A stretch of 64,000 nucleotides of DNA from Mesorhabditis belari (GCA_958450365.1 CAUEEP010000755.1:1228501-1292500), one strand, 5' to 3'. Shown: positions 32,001-42,345, numbered from the stretch's first letter. The notes: generated by a model not told the origin, from the sequence alone. Numbers and translations are program-made.

Positions 32001-34668
32001 AATAAAAGCTAAATAAAAGCTAAATAAAAGCTAAATAAAAGCTAAATAAAAGCTAAATAAAAGCTAAATGAAAGCGAAATGAAAGCTAAATGAAAGCGAA
32101 ATGAAAGCTAAAAGAGAGCTAAAAGAGGGCTAGAAGAGAGCTAGAAGAGAGCTAAAAGAGAACTAAATAAAAGCTAAATGAAAGCTAAATGAAAGCTAAA
32201 TGAAAGCTCAATGAAAGCTCAATGAAAGCTAAAAAAGCAAAAGATTTTCCTTTCCAGCAAATCGTGGATTGCACTGGAGACAACTATGGTTGCGGGGGTG
32301 GATGGCCGGAGAGAGTTTTCAAGTAAATGAATTTGAAAAGCAAATAATCTAAATAATTATCTATTCAGCTATTCGTATTATTACGGTAATGCTGGACGTG
32401 GCGTTTATCCGTACACAGGGAAGAAAGGAGTTTGCAGAGGGACGGTGAGTGAAGAAATCTCGATGAAGACTCGTAAATGTACTAATAACTGTAATTGATA
32501 AAACATCTTAGGCAAGGTCGTACATTGTGTCAAATTGGTACCATTTGACAACGCTCGCCCAAATGGTCTCCTACAACTATTGGTATGGGCCGATTGCGTT
32601 CAGTGAGTTCACCAAATAATCTCTTTCAAATAAAGCTAGATAAAGTTTCTATGAAAGCCCCTCAAAGTTTCCCAATGGCAAAGAGGGTGGGGGTATATAA
32701 GCCCATAAAACCCCGCCCCTTTTCTCATTGGCAAACTTTAAACTCAAATATCTTCGTGTTGAGCTGTTCAATTTAAACAATTTTTATACCAATTGATAGA
32801 GAAAGACTTGGTGAATCTAATGATATAAATCATTTAGAAATTGAGCATTCCAACACCAAGATATTTAAGCTCAAAGTTAGATTGCGAATGGAAAGAAGGA
32901 GCGTGTTTCAAATGTCTGACAACCTTTCTGTTGCAATAATTCATCAATTCAACAGCTCAACACCAAGGAATTTAAGCTCAAAATTAGATTGCCAATGGAA
33001 AATGAACCGAAAAAGGGAAAGTTAACATGCCTCGCCCCTTTTCCATTAGCAATCCAACTTTAAACTCAAATATCTTCGTGTTGAGCCGTTCAATTTAAAC
33101 AGTTTTTATATCAATCGATAGAGAGAGACTTGACGAATCTAATGTTGCAAATCATTCATCAATTCAACAGCTCAACACCAAGAAATCTAAGCTCAAAGTT
33201 AGATTTCCAATGGAAAGAAGGAGCGTGTTTCAAATGTCTGACAACCTTTCTGTTGCAATAATTCATCAATTCAACAGCTCAACACCAAGAAATTTAAGCT
33301 CAAAGTTCGATTTCAAATCGCGTATCAAATATTTGAGAACCTTTTTTTATCAAGAAACCTATTATTGGGTTGTCCAGTTATGAATGCGCGTTTTTATCAT
33401 TTTGTAAATTTCTCAAGATATCGAACAGGTGTATATGAGTGTTATATATCATTCGAAAGCTGAAGATCTCCTCTACATTTGGATATAAAAAGCTTTGGAA
33501 TTTGTTCAGCTTTTGGGCAAATTGACTGCACAAAGGGAGAGGTCGTTTCCGAAAAAAAAAACATTCCAGCTTAGCTATTCCTCAAGTTTTATGGTGTAAG
33601 CGCCCAGGAAAAAAAAGTAAAGATGCTCTGAAATTGTTATATTTTTTAAAAAAGTTGTATTGATATATCTATTGGCCAAACATCAAACGGTTAACTCAAT
33701 TTGAGCGCAGCCAAAACTTGATCCAAAGGCACCTTTCCATTTTTTGGCCACCTCTTCTTCTGTGCAGTCAATTTGCCCCAAAAGCTGGACAAATTCAAAA
33801 ACTTTTTATATCAAAATGTAGAGGAGATCTTCAGCTTTCGAACAATACTCATAGATATCTTTTTCTTGATTTCGGTATCTTGAGAAATTTACAAAATAGT
33901 AAAAAACGCGCATTCATAACTGGACAACCCAATAGAAACATTTCTAGATGTAAATCGAAATGCAAATGCGCATTTGACAAGTACAAGTGACCAGTATGAT
34001 TCTTTATCTGTTCTCTAGGCATCAACGTGCCCAGCTCTCTTTATTCGTACGTTGGCGGGATCTTCTATCCACCACAAAGCACTTGTACAAGCATTGTCAA
34101 CAGAGGAGCTCATGCCATGTCGATTGTTGGATACGGTATAACTTGTATCGAATTTTATCTAAGCCAAGAAAAGCTTGGACTTGTTGCCGATTCAGTGCAC
34201 CAGAAGGGAGCGTTTAGAAAGCACAAGCACAAAGTTTGAAGCACAAGCACAAGCAAAAGCAGTAGACAACATTGAACGAAGCTCAGGTTCTGCAACGCCC
34301 TGTTGGACTTGCTTTTTAGTTGCACTTTGTGCTAACTGTAAACGCACGCCTTGTAGTATACTCAATAAAGATTTTAGTGTGCTAGAAAGGGTGTATTTTG
34401 AGGCTAAAAATGCTTAAGTCTTGGTTTTCTTTAGGCGCTCAAAACGGTGTTCCTTATTGGATCGTAAGGAACTCGTGGGGTGCGAGCTGGGGTGAAGGTG
34501 GATATTTCAGGGTAAGTGGAAAAGATAAATGGAAATTTGATTTGCAAATTCGGCAGACAAATTGCAAAAACCCATTTATCAACAGAATTTCAGATGCGTA
34601 AAGGTGTAAACAATTGTGGAATGGAGAAACGCGGTGTTTACATCCCTTTCGTTTACGGGCAAAGCTGA
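29045..34668 (+). CDS. Papain-family (C1A) cysteine protease, copy 2
   Basis: Twelve exons give 345 aa: 29045-29187, 29792-29873, 29921-29995, 30457-30540, 30767-30855, 30903-30966, 32258-32322, 32369-32444, 32512-32602, 34019-34135, 34435-34511, 34594-34668. It has a signal peptide ([15 protein letters not shown]), an I29-type prodomain ([12 protein letters not shown]) and a peptidase domain with Gln148, Cys154 ([11 protein letters not shown]), His288 ([11 protein letters not shown]) and Asn308 (NSWGASWG). Cys154 is followed by Tyr, as in copy 1. Exon lengths differ from copy 1 by at most two codons and all phases are the same, so this is a tandem duplicate. Introns are much longer here because of inserted elements, satellites and two tRNA genes. 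Confidence 0.9.
29221..29476. mobile_element. MITE in protease intron 1, first copy
   Basis: Ends CCGTAATAGTAACCCATCC and TATTACAATATTTACGG, with TA on both sides. Nearly identical to the next element and related to those at 18302 and 40100. Confidence 0.7.
29512..29777. mobile_element. MITE in protease intron 1, second copy
   Basis: Separated from the first copy by about 35 bp and almost identical over about 250 bp. It suggests a tandem duplication of the element or two insertions. Confidence 0.7.
30230..30450. repeat. 10-bp minisatellite in protease intron 3
   Basis: Variants of TAGATCTCTT and TAGATCTCTG repeat about 20 times up to the exon 4 acceptor. Confidence 0.85.
31110..31235. repeat. 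11-bp minisatellite in protease intron 6
   Basis: AACTAAATAGG units, about 8 copies with variants. A related AAATAGGAACC array is in P450 intron 1. Confidence 0.75.
31343..31427 (+). tRNA. tRNA-Lys (UUU) inside protease intron 6, first of pair
   Basis: 85 nt. The mature part matches the other copies. The intron is the most divergent (AGAAACGAAAGTA) but keeps GAAAG opposite the anticodon. Confidence 0.85.
31832..31916 (+). tRNA. tRNA-Lys (UUU) inside protease intron 6, second of pair
   Basis: 85 nt. The mature sequence is unchanged and the intron is CGAATCGGAAGGG. It lies 404 bp after the first gene; the pair and spacer recur at 45704-46283. Confidence 0.9.
31969..32232. repeat. GAAAGCTAAA-type minisatellite after intronic tRNA
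   Basis: About 24 units of 10-11 bp (AAAGCTAAATA, AAAGCTAAATG, GAGCTAAAAGA). Shorter versions follow the tRNAs at 16862 and 22273, so the tract is part of the tRNA-flank unit. Confidence 0.85.
32660..33345. repeat. Dispersed foldback repeats in protease intron 9
   Basis: Direct and inverted copies of CAATTCAACAGCTCAACACC and AACTTTAAACTCAAATATCT, the same family as 8177-8760. Confidence 0.65.
33365..33933. mobile_element. Mariner-type long-TIR MITE in protease intron 9
   Basis: Ends TTGGGTTGTCCAGTTATGAA and the complement, flanked by TA. The inverted arms extend over roughly 250 bp each. There is no ORF. Another copy at 54067-55354 is interrupted by a TTAA element. Confidence 0.85.
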
Positions 34669-35038
34669 ATATCTTTTTATGTTAAAGCAAAAAGGATCAT
34701 CTAAAATGAGCATCAAAAAAACGAAAGCAAAATACACAAATCTCACTTTATTTCTCTTTATTTGTCTTTATTTGAGAAAATTTGGCATAAAAGAATCTCG
34801 TTTCAGACGGTAAAGTGGTAAAAAAGAGAGAAACGATAAAAACTCTTGAACTAAACCAAATGCCAGTAATAATCCAAAGCAACAGCTTCATATTGTTTTA
34901 AACAATCGTCATGAATGAATGAGTATTCACTTAAAAAGTGGAAACGACCATTGATCTCGTAGGAGAAAAGGCGATAGCTGAAAAGAATTTCAAAAAAGAG
35001 TTCAATTTGCGATTCTACTTATCAATTAAGCACAAAGC
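34669..35038. other. Intergenic spacer between convergent genes
   Basis: AT-rich. It should hold the 3' end of the protease gene, but I see no clear AATAAA close to the stop. Nothing else recognised. Confidence 0.4.
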
Positions 35039-35575
35039 TTAGGCTCTGAATGTGAGGGGATCTGAGCTAAGCCTAAGCTTAAGCCTAGTACAGTTGAGAA
35101 GCAATTGTGCTAGTAAGGTAAAGATTGATTGCAAAATACTTAAACCTTATCGGCAACAGGCCTAAATATCTAAAATAAGGATTTTCTTGTTCTTTAGTGG
35201 CTTCTCTAAGTGCTCCAAGTGAAAACAAATCTTTTTAAGTGAGTTTTCGTCAGATTACTCAAGTATTTTCTAGGCTCAGGCTTAGGCTTAGGCTTAGGCT
35301 TAGGCTTAGGCTTAGGCTTAGGCTTAGGCTTAGGCTCAAGCTTAGGCTTAGGCTTAGGCTTAGGCTTAGGCTCAAGCTTAGGCTTAGGCTTAGGCTTAGG
35401 CTTAGGCTTAGGCTTAGGCTTAGGCTTAGGCTCAAGCTTAGGCTCTGAATGTGAGGGGATCTGAGCTAAGTCTAAGCTTAAGCCTAGTACGGTAAAGATT
35501 GATTGCAAAATACTTAAACCTTATCGGTAACAGGTCTAAATTTATAAAGTAAGGCATTAGTCAACCAAAAATCAC
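35039..35575. repeat. TTAGGC telomere-type array with duplicated flank
   Basis: About 25 copies of TTAGGC, some as CTCAAGC variants, fill 35270-35444 on the plus strand. The flank GGCTCTGAATGTGAGGGGAT through CCTTATCGGCAACAGG occurs on both sides (35040-35175 and 35442-35545). TTAGGC is the nematode telomere repeat. Confidence 0.85.
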
Positions 35576-35614
35576 TGAAATAGTCAAATTTTTCGTGATA
35601 AAACTCATTCTCAT

Positions 35615-38568
35615 TTACCCTTTCTTCGCCATTTTCACAATCAAATCGATGACATCTTTGGGCTTTCCGTGAATCTCAATCAGAATCTAAAAAAAGCTTT
35701 CATTTCAGTCATCTGTTACAATTTCTGCTAACTGAAATCGATTTTTTTTTGAAAGATTAAAAGCACTTTCAGGCAAGAATTAAAAGCACTTTCAGTTAAA
35801 GATATGGAACGAACGAACGGGGAATCGAACCCTCGACCTTCTACTTACCCGGTTGATGCTCTCTTTCCTCAAGAAGAAATACGAAAGATATTAAAGTCTC
35901 GAGCAAAATCTCCTTATTTCCTTGACAATTAGGTTTTTCCAATTAGACAATTAGACAAAGACAAACCTGACAAAAAGTGGCCTGATCGATCAGATCGGGA
36001 ATCACCGTGAATTCACTGCCTAAAAATTTGTTTAAACACATTTGATTTCTTCCTTCAAAATCAAATCCTTCTCACCTTCAATATCGATCTTCAAAATCTC
36101 AACCCGATCAATTTTGAGGCGTTTCATTTCACCCCGAATACTACGCTCGTTTGTCTGGAATTGGTATTGCATCAAAATATTTGATTGATATACAGTGGCG
36201 GACAATTAAATAGAACCGAGGGAATCATTTCGTGTCTTCTCTCTCGTGCATTATTTTAACTTACTTTCAAAAGTAAAGTAAAATATAGTTCAATATACAT
36301 CTATTAAACAGTTTTCGAGTTTTCTGCAAAAAACTTTGAGGCACTTAAAAATGCATGAAAATAAAAGTATAGTTTTACAACTTTTTCCTGAGACATTTTA
36401 GAGCATGATAATGTTCAGCAAAAAGATTCTCCGTATTCGATTTAGTGGGAATAAGCTTTTAGTTTGTGGAAATTCGTCGAAATTTAAGGGTTTTCGGGCA
36501 TCTGAAAGTGCAAAAGGGTCAAAAAAGGGAAAAAACGGCAAAAATAGCCAAAAATCGTCGTTTTTGAGCACTTTCAGTGCCTCAAAGTTTTTTCAGAAAA
36601 CTCGAAAACTGTTTAATAGATGTATATTGAACTATATTTTACTTTACTTTTGAAAGTAAGTTAAAATAATGCACGAGAGAGAAGACACGAAATAATTCCC
36701 TCGGTTCTATTTAATTGTCCGCCACTGTATACATTTCGATGATTATCAGTTCAAATAAAACATAACTTATAAGTTTATATGTAAAAAAGTAAAGAAATGA
36801 ATGGTAAAGAATTTGGAACGAACGGGGAATCGGGGAAGGAATCGACGGGGAACCCTCGACCTTCTATTATACTTACCCGTTGTACTTCTATTGTACTATC
36901 AATACTTACCCGGTTGATTCTCTCTTTCCTCAAGAAGAAATACGAAAGATAAGGAAGAGAAAGAAAGGAAGAAAGGAGGAAAGAGAAAGAAAGGAAGAAA
37001 GGAGGAAAGAGAAAGAAAGGAAGAAAGAAACCTCTGGATTATCCCTTGTTGAAATAAGAGCCTTGGTGAAGAAAGCGTTGATTTTCTCGAAACCGTCAAT
37101 CACTGAATCGTCCTGAAAGATAGATCAAGATGTGCCAGAAAGAATGCGTCTCAATGAGCATAAAGTTCTTCTCTTTTATTCAAAACTCACTTTATCATAC
37201 GATTGCACGGAGCATTTCTGATCGCTGATTAGTTGGATTTCTCTCTCGAAGCTCGGATCTGTAGCCACACCCAATGACATCACCACACAATTGGCTGAAG
37301 ATATTTATTAGGAAAGCTTTGCTTTGCTTGCTTTGCTTGCTTTGCTTGCTTTGCTTGCTTTGCTTGCTTTGCTTGCTTTGCTTGCTTTGCTTGTTTTGCT
37401 TGCTTTGCTTGCTTTCTTTGGCTTTGCTTTCCTTTGCTTTCCTTTCCTTTCCTTTCCTTTCCTTTCCTACAGCTTCAAGTTGTAAAAGTGTCAAAGCTTG
37501 GCCAGATCAATTTCCTAATCAAAAAGCTTAGCTTACTTCCAAATCTCCAAAACCTCTATTGACAAAGACTGTCTGTAGAGTTTCTTTTTCTAAAATTTTC
37601 CCAAAAACAATCAAACCAGGCATTGCCACTGGATTGCACACCCATTTCCCTCCATCATCAACGTTTCCAACTCGGATAAGACTCGGGCAAAAAATCTAAT
37701 TAAAGCTACAGTACTGAACAATGAAATATGATATTTGAAAAACGATCGTCACTTTCGCGCGTCTGTAACTCCGTTGTCTTTGAGTTTAAACTATTAGTGT
37801 TATACATTTTCTGAAAGCTCTTTTCAAGGGCTACACAATGGTAATATTAATATTTAGAAATACGATAAAGACAAGGGAGTTACAGACGCGCGAAAGTGAC
37901 GATCTTTTTTCACATATCATATTTCATTGTTTAATAGTTTATGACTTCAAAAGAATCTACTCTGTAAACAATTGTAATTTTATGAAACTTTCAGTACTTG
38001 ATTCTACTTGATTCTACTTGATTATCGTTTTTTTTTTAATTAGCAAACCTCAGGCACAATCCCATTGTACAACATGGCAAAGCCAGTGTTCTCATCGCCT
38101 TGATTTCTGATAGTTTTCATCAATCGTACCCGATTCTCATGCTGGAAAACTCAAAATTTAATAATTTATTTCGAAATTCACCTGTATTTTGTACATTTTC
38201 AGCACCGAATCATCTAAACGGCAATTCGAATTTGAATTTGGTGCTGCCACGAATGAGGTGAGCTTTTCGATGAGCGTTTGTTGTGGGGTTTTCTGTCGAC
38301 TGTACACTTTATGATGGATTTCCTGAGTCACTAGAAAAAAAATTGAGCATTTTAAAACAAATCTTTATCTGATTCTTTATCATTTAAGTTAGCTAGGTGT
38401 TTTTTTTTAAGAAATTTGACATTTTCAAGTAGTCTTAGCCAATTTTACTTTTAAACAAAAATCGAAATACCTGAAAATCTTACGATTTGTATTGTGATGA
38501 ATTTGAAAGAATAGCAGAACGGAGAGGAAAACGAGCAGATAAATGAACAGCATTTCTCGGGATGTCAT
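35615..38568 (-). CDS. METTL24/FkbM-like methyltransferase, type II membrane protein
   Basis: Nine minus-strand exons give 264 aa: 38568-38484, 38330-38182, 38141-38049, 37695-37617, 37294-37191, 37112-37032, 36154-36076, 36019-35967, 35686-35615. Residues 6-23 are one membrane segment (MLFIYLLVFLSVLLFF), so it is probably a Golgi or ER signal anchor. The domain shows CPSLIRVGN, then DDGGKWVC (122-129), NCVVMSLG, and late LKIDIEG (218-224) followed by ILIEIHG, the order seen in nematode FkbM/Methyltransf_22-like proteins. The substrate is unknown. Exon 4 was ended at a weak GTTTGA donor because the longer alternative breaks the frame. Intron 6 contains a MITE. Confidence 0.75.
36193..36727. 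mobile_element. Tc1-like long-TIR MITE (CAGTGGCGGAC family)
   Basis: CAGTGGCGGACAATTAAATA at one end and its complement at the other, flanked by TA. The inverted arms are about 170 bp, with a short unrelated centre. Located in methyltransferase intron 6. A short derivative lies at 14429. Confidence 0.85.
36810..37030. repeat. Duplicated tRNA-like tail and purine-rich tract in intron 6
   Basis: GAACGGGGAATCG...CCCTCGACCTTCTA followed by TTACCCGGTTGATTCTCTCT resembles 35815-35880 in intron 8. It looks like a minus-strand tRNA T-arm fragment, but no full tRNA fold exists. GGAAGAAAGGAGGAAAGAGA units follow. Confidence 0.45.
37314..37470. repeat. TTTGCTTGC minisatellite in methyltransferase intron 4
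   Basis: 9-bp units, about 14 copies, grading into TTTCC repeats at the right. Confidence 0.85.
37720..37950. repeat. Inverted repeat in methyltransferase intron 3
   Basis: AATGAAATATGATATTTGAA followed by CGATCGTCACTTTCGCGCGT on the left is the complement of the right side ending ATCATATTTCATTGTT. MITE-like foldback of about 200 bp. Confidence 0.6.
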
Positions 38569-38677
38569 TTGAAAGAAATTCGATGAATTCGATGATCTAG
38601 AAATTATCTAGAAACCGAAAGAAATCAAATTTCTTGATAAAATCTTGAATTTGTAAATCTTTCAGAACTTTGACCAA

Positions 38678-38756
38678 GACAGGAATCGAACCGTCGAGCT
38701 TTCGATTCGTCCGATGACTCGAGAGGCAGCCAGTCTAACCACTCGGCCACACGAGC
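38678..38756 (-). pseudogene. tRNA-like sequence, copy 1
   Basis: On the minus strand GCTCGTGTGGCCGAGTGGTT resembles a tRNA acceptor and D arm, and GGTTCGATTCC resembles a T loop. The 3' end does not pair with the 5' acceptor, so it cannot be a normal tRNA. Confidence 0.4.
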
Positions 38757-38962
38757 AAATTCCCGGCGGCTAGAAAAGGGGATAAAGAAAGGGAAGAAAG
38801 GGAAATGAACAGCATTTCTCGGGATGTCATTTGAAAGAAATTCGATGAATTTTCAAGGAAAAGATCTAGAAATTAGCTAGAAATTGAAAGAAATTAAATA
38901 AATAAACTCTTGAATTCTTGATAAAATCTTGAATTTGTAAATCTGTTAGAACTTTAAGCAGA

Positions 38963-39041
38963 GACAGGAATCGAACCGTCGAGCTTTCGATTCGTCCGGC
39001 TGCTCGAGAGGCAGCCACTCTAACCACTGAGCCACACGAGC
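38963..39041 (-). pseudogene. tRNA-like sequence, copy 2
   Basis: As copy 1 but with GGCTCAGTGGTTAGAG. Here the anticodon stem GGCTGC/GCAGCC is perfect around loop CTCTCGA. Acceptor and T stems are still defective. Confidence 0.4.
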
Positions 39042-39235
39042 AAATTCTGGCTAGCCAAAAAAGGGGATAAAGAAAGGGAAATGAAGAGCATTTCTAGGGA
39101 TGTCATTTGAAAGAAATTCGATGAATTTTCAAGGAAAAGATCTAGAAATTATCTAGAAATACAATCTAGAAACCGAAAGAAATCAAATTTCTTGATAAAA
39201 TCTTGAATTTGTAAATCTTTCAGAACTTTGACCAA

Positions 39236-39314
39236 GACAGGAATCGAACCGTCGAGCTTTCGATTCGTCCGATGGCTCGAGAGGCAGCCACTCTAACCAC
39301 TGAGCCACACGAGC
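39236..39314 (-). pseudogene. tRNA-like sequence, copy 3
   Basis: Same structure as copy 2 with two changes that spoil the anticodon stem. Confidence 0.4.
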
Positions 39315-39522
39315 AAATTCTAGTTAGCCAAAAAAGGGGATAAAGAAAGGGAAATGATTGAAAAGCAAGATTCGATCTAATTTGATCTAAAAGCAAACGC
39401 TTCTTTTGACAGAAATCCACGAAAATGTGAGATTTTTTTTTGGTCGAAAAGAGCCAAAAATGAAAGGCTTTCCAACCATTTTTGCCGATATAAAAGCAAA
39501 CAAAAAAGGAGATTTTGCGGAA

Positions 39523-40098
39523 AAATGTAAAAATGAAGAGTTTTTCTCGAAATTCGCCACGATATAGTTTCAGGATGAGGCTGAATATGGACAGAAAAGA
39601 ATACGCAAAAATACAATGCAAAAATACAAAAATACAAAATACAATTAATCTGCTTTGTGCGTTCTTTGTCACTCACGTCAAAAATTTGGGGTCTGGCATA
39701 CTGCTCTAGGTGAAGTCACCGAGAAAAGCCCCTTGGGTCGGTTTAATTACCCAAGTTTTGAGTTCTTTGACGCTTGTAGAGGAAAAGCGATCTGGAGAGC
39801 AAAATTGAAGAGTTTTTCTCGAAATTGTCCACGATATAGTTTCAGGATGAGGCTGAATATGGACAGAAAAGAATACGCAAAAAATCACCATTTGATCTGC
39901 TTTGTGCGTTCTTTTCATGTCACTCACATAAAAAATTTGGGGTCTGGCACACTGCTCTAGTTGAAGTCATCGAGAAAAGCCCTTTCGGCCGGTTTAATTA
40001 CCCAAGTTTTGGGTTCTTTGATGCTTGTAGAGGAAAAGCGATCTGGTATACTTTGACAGTTAAATTGAATAAAATAATCGATTTTCCAAGGAGAATCT
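39523..40098. repeat. Segmental duplicate of 17925-18297
   Basis: Tandem units of about 245 bp with GGTTTAATTACCCAAGTTTT and GGGGTCTGGCACACTGCTCT. The end at ACTTTGACAGTTAAATT continues into the MITE at 40100, as in the other copy. Confidence 0.75.
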
Positions 40099-40099
40099 A

Positions 40100-40300
40100 C
40101 CGTAAATAGTATCGCATCGGAATAATGGAGTGGAGTCTCGCGTAGTCTAACTTTGATCGTGTTTTTCTTGACCTTTTTTTCAAGCTACAATTTGCGCTTA
40201 GATATCAAAAAAAGCTGGAGTTCAGCGCTTATTTTGGAAAGTAAAAGCTTTGAAAAAATGAAATACTAAACTTTAGCGACTACTAGAGTACTATTACAGT
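40100..40300. mobile_element. MITE-like element, degraded copy
   Basis: Starts CCGTAAATAGTATCGCATCG after TA and parallels 18302-18519 for about 200 bp. The right end is degraded. Confidence 0.55.
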
Positions 40301-40301
40301 A

Positions 40302-40760
40302 GATTTTTGATTAAATAACAACTATAGAAGGTAATTGCTCTTTAGAATCTGTATCAACTCCAAAAAAGTTGACAATAAAAGCGCTTGCTCAAGATTTTTG
40401 CATGCAATATTAACATTTTCTGACTATCAGAACAATTAGAAATGCAATCAATTGACTGAATATCTTGATAAACCTATATAAAAGAGTTTTTTTTTAAAAT
40501 AAAAATCAATTCAACTAAAGAGTTAAACTCAAAACAAGTTTAAAATTGAAATTTTTCACTTTTCACCACAAAAATTTGACTCAGTGAGATTTCCTCAAGA
40601 GAAATTTATATCTTAATTTATATTTGAGAAATTTATATCCTCAAAATCTTTAGCTAATCTTTAGTATTCAAAATATAAGTATTTAAAATCTTGATCCAAT
40701 CCAATGAAAATCAAAATTGGGCCAATCAAACGATTGGCCCAATTTCGAGCAATAAACTAA
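40302..40760. other. AT-rich DNA, nothing recognised
   Basis: No exon, RNA gene or repeat structure is visible. Confidence 0.45.
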
Positions 40761-41200
40761 GCCTAAGCTTTGACCCAATCTAGGCTCAGGCTTAGGCTTT
40801 GGCTCTGAATGTCGGGGGATCTGAGCTAAGCCTCAGTCCAAGCCTAAGCCTAAGCGTAAGCCTAAAAAATCGACTCTTTATATCTCAACTTCCAGACACG
40901 ACAACGACCAGAAAATTTGCCAGGATGCTCCCATGGGAGGCGCAAGCACAACACCGAACGGGTGTCCCTCCGGGAACTGGCTGAGATCCAAAAAATGGGG
41001 GTATAGCCCAAACCCAAATAGACTTAGTGCGAGGCGCTAGCCGCTAGCCTTCGCACTAAGCCCAAGCCTAAGCCTGAGCCTAAGCCTAAGCCTAAGCCTA
41101 AGCCTAAGCCTAAGCCTAAGCCCAAGCCTAAGCCTGAGCCTAAGCCTAAGCCTAAGCCTAAGCCTAAGCCTAAGCCTAAGCCTGAACCTAAGCCTGGTAC
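40761..41200. repeat. GCCTAA arrays (telomere-type, opposite orientation)
   Basis: Short GCCTAA runs at 40761-40866 and about 22 copies at 41058-41195, so the strand is opposite to the 35.3 kb array. The same GGCTCTGAATGT...GGGGATCTGAGCTAAGC flank is present. A GC-richer insert (GCACAACACCGAACGGGTGT) separates the two runs. Confidence 0.85.
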
Positions 41201-41577
41201 GATTGAAAAGCAATATGCAGTAGCAATAGCAATTACAGTAATATACAAATATTTTAAAAAATCCGGAAAATTTCAGTTATCTCCCTCCCGAAAATCTCCA
41301 GGGAAACGGAAAAACGATTAAGATCCTGATTGAAATAATAAAAATAACAAAAAAATCCAATTTATTCAGAGAAATTGATGATATTCAATGAAAGTAATTG
41401 CAGAGGTTTTTTGAAAAATTGTCTTTAAAAAGCTGTGAGAGCTCAAAAATTGAAGAATTTTTTTTGCAAAACTTCAGTAAAAACCCGTAATTTTGTGCTG
41501 AAATTATCAAATTTTACAGAAATTTCAGCTTTTTCAAAGTTTAAAGGAGATTTCAATAAGGAAAATGATTTTGTTTT

Positions 41578-41990
41578 TGTTTTTGTTGGATTTGTTAGAC
41601 TTGTTGGACTTGTTGGATTGTTTTTGTTGGACTTGTTGGACTTGTTGGACTTGTTGGACTTGTTGGACTTGTTGAACTTGTTAGACTTGTTGGACTTGTT
41701 AGACTTGTTGGACTTGTTAGACTTGTTGGACTTGTTGGATTGTTTTTGTTGGACTTGTTGGACTTGTTGGACTTGTTGGACTTGTTGGACTTGTTGAACT
41801 TGTTAGACTTGTTGGACTTGTTAGACTTGTTGGACTTGTTAGACTTGTTGGACTTGTTGGATTGTTTTTGTTTTTGTTGGACTTGTTGGACTTGTTCGAC
41901 TTGTTGGACTTGTTCGACTTGTTGGACTTGTTGGACTTGTTGGACTTGTTGGACTTGTTAGACTTTTTTGTTGGACTTATTTTTGTTGGA
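41578..41990. repeat. 9-bp TTGTTGGAC minisatellite
   Basis: About 40 units with variants (TTGTTAGAC, TTGTTCGAC) and recurring TTGGATTGTTTTTG interruptions. The apparent Leu-Asp-rich ORFs on the plus strand come from a unit length divisible by 3. Confidence 0.85.
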
Positions 41991-42239
41991 TTTGAAAATA
42001 TCCAATCAAAACTAATAACAAAACATAGAAATATCTGTTTTTGACTTTCACCGTGGCACAGGGGAGGCGTAGGAGGGGAAATTACTCTCCCCATGACTCT
42101 TTTGACAGCAGCAAGGATAGGCAAGAAGTACCCCCTGGCTTCTGGGTCAATAACATCTGTGAAAGTAAAAGGTTTTGTATTTTCTTGAGATTCTGATCGA
42201 ATAGAAAAAACCTATAGAATTATCAGAATAAACGTTTCT

Positions 42240-42345
42240 TTTTTAGAATTCATTAGTTCATTAGTTGAATCATTTTAGAGTTCATTAGTTCATTAGTTGA
42301 ATCATTTTAGAGTTCATTAGTTCATTAGTTTATTTATTTTAGAAT
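42240..42345. repeat. Short tandem repeat (CATTAGTTCATTAGTTGAAT)
   Basis: A unit of about 31 bp is present three times with decay at the ends. Confidence 0.65.

Larger units (their letters stand above)
38550..39345. repeat. Triplicated block of about 260 bp including methyltransferase start region
   Basis: Three direct repeats beginning CATTTCTCGGGATGTCATTT (which contains the reverse of the start codon) and each carrying a tRNA-like sequence. Only the first is attached to the rest of the gene. Confidence 0.8.

Noticed and set aside
31972..32230. CRISPR-like array
   Set aside because: 10-11-bp contiguous units without spacers in a eukaryotic intron; a minisatellite.
35206..35508. Arg-Leu and Lys-Pro repeat ORFs
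   Set aside because: Six-base TTAGGC array read in frame; non-coding telomere-type repeat.
37537..37616. Longer version of methyltransferase exon 4
   Set aside because: Extending to the GTAAGC donor leaves phase 0, and the next exon then meets a stop within five codons; the shorter exon joins to the NCVVMSLG exon in frame.
41435..42124. Leu-Asp and Ser-Asn-Lys repeat ORFs
   Set aside because: 9-bp minisatellite; all frames of one strand stay open by construction.
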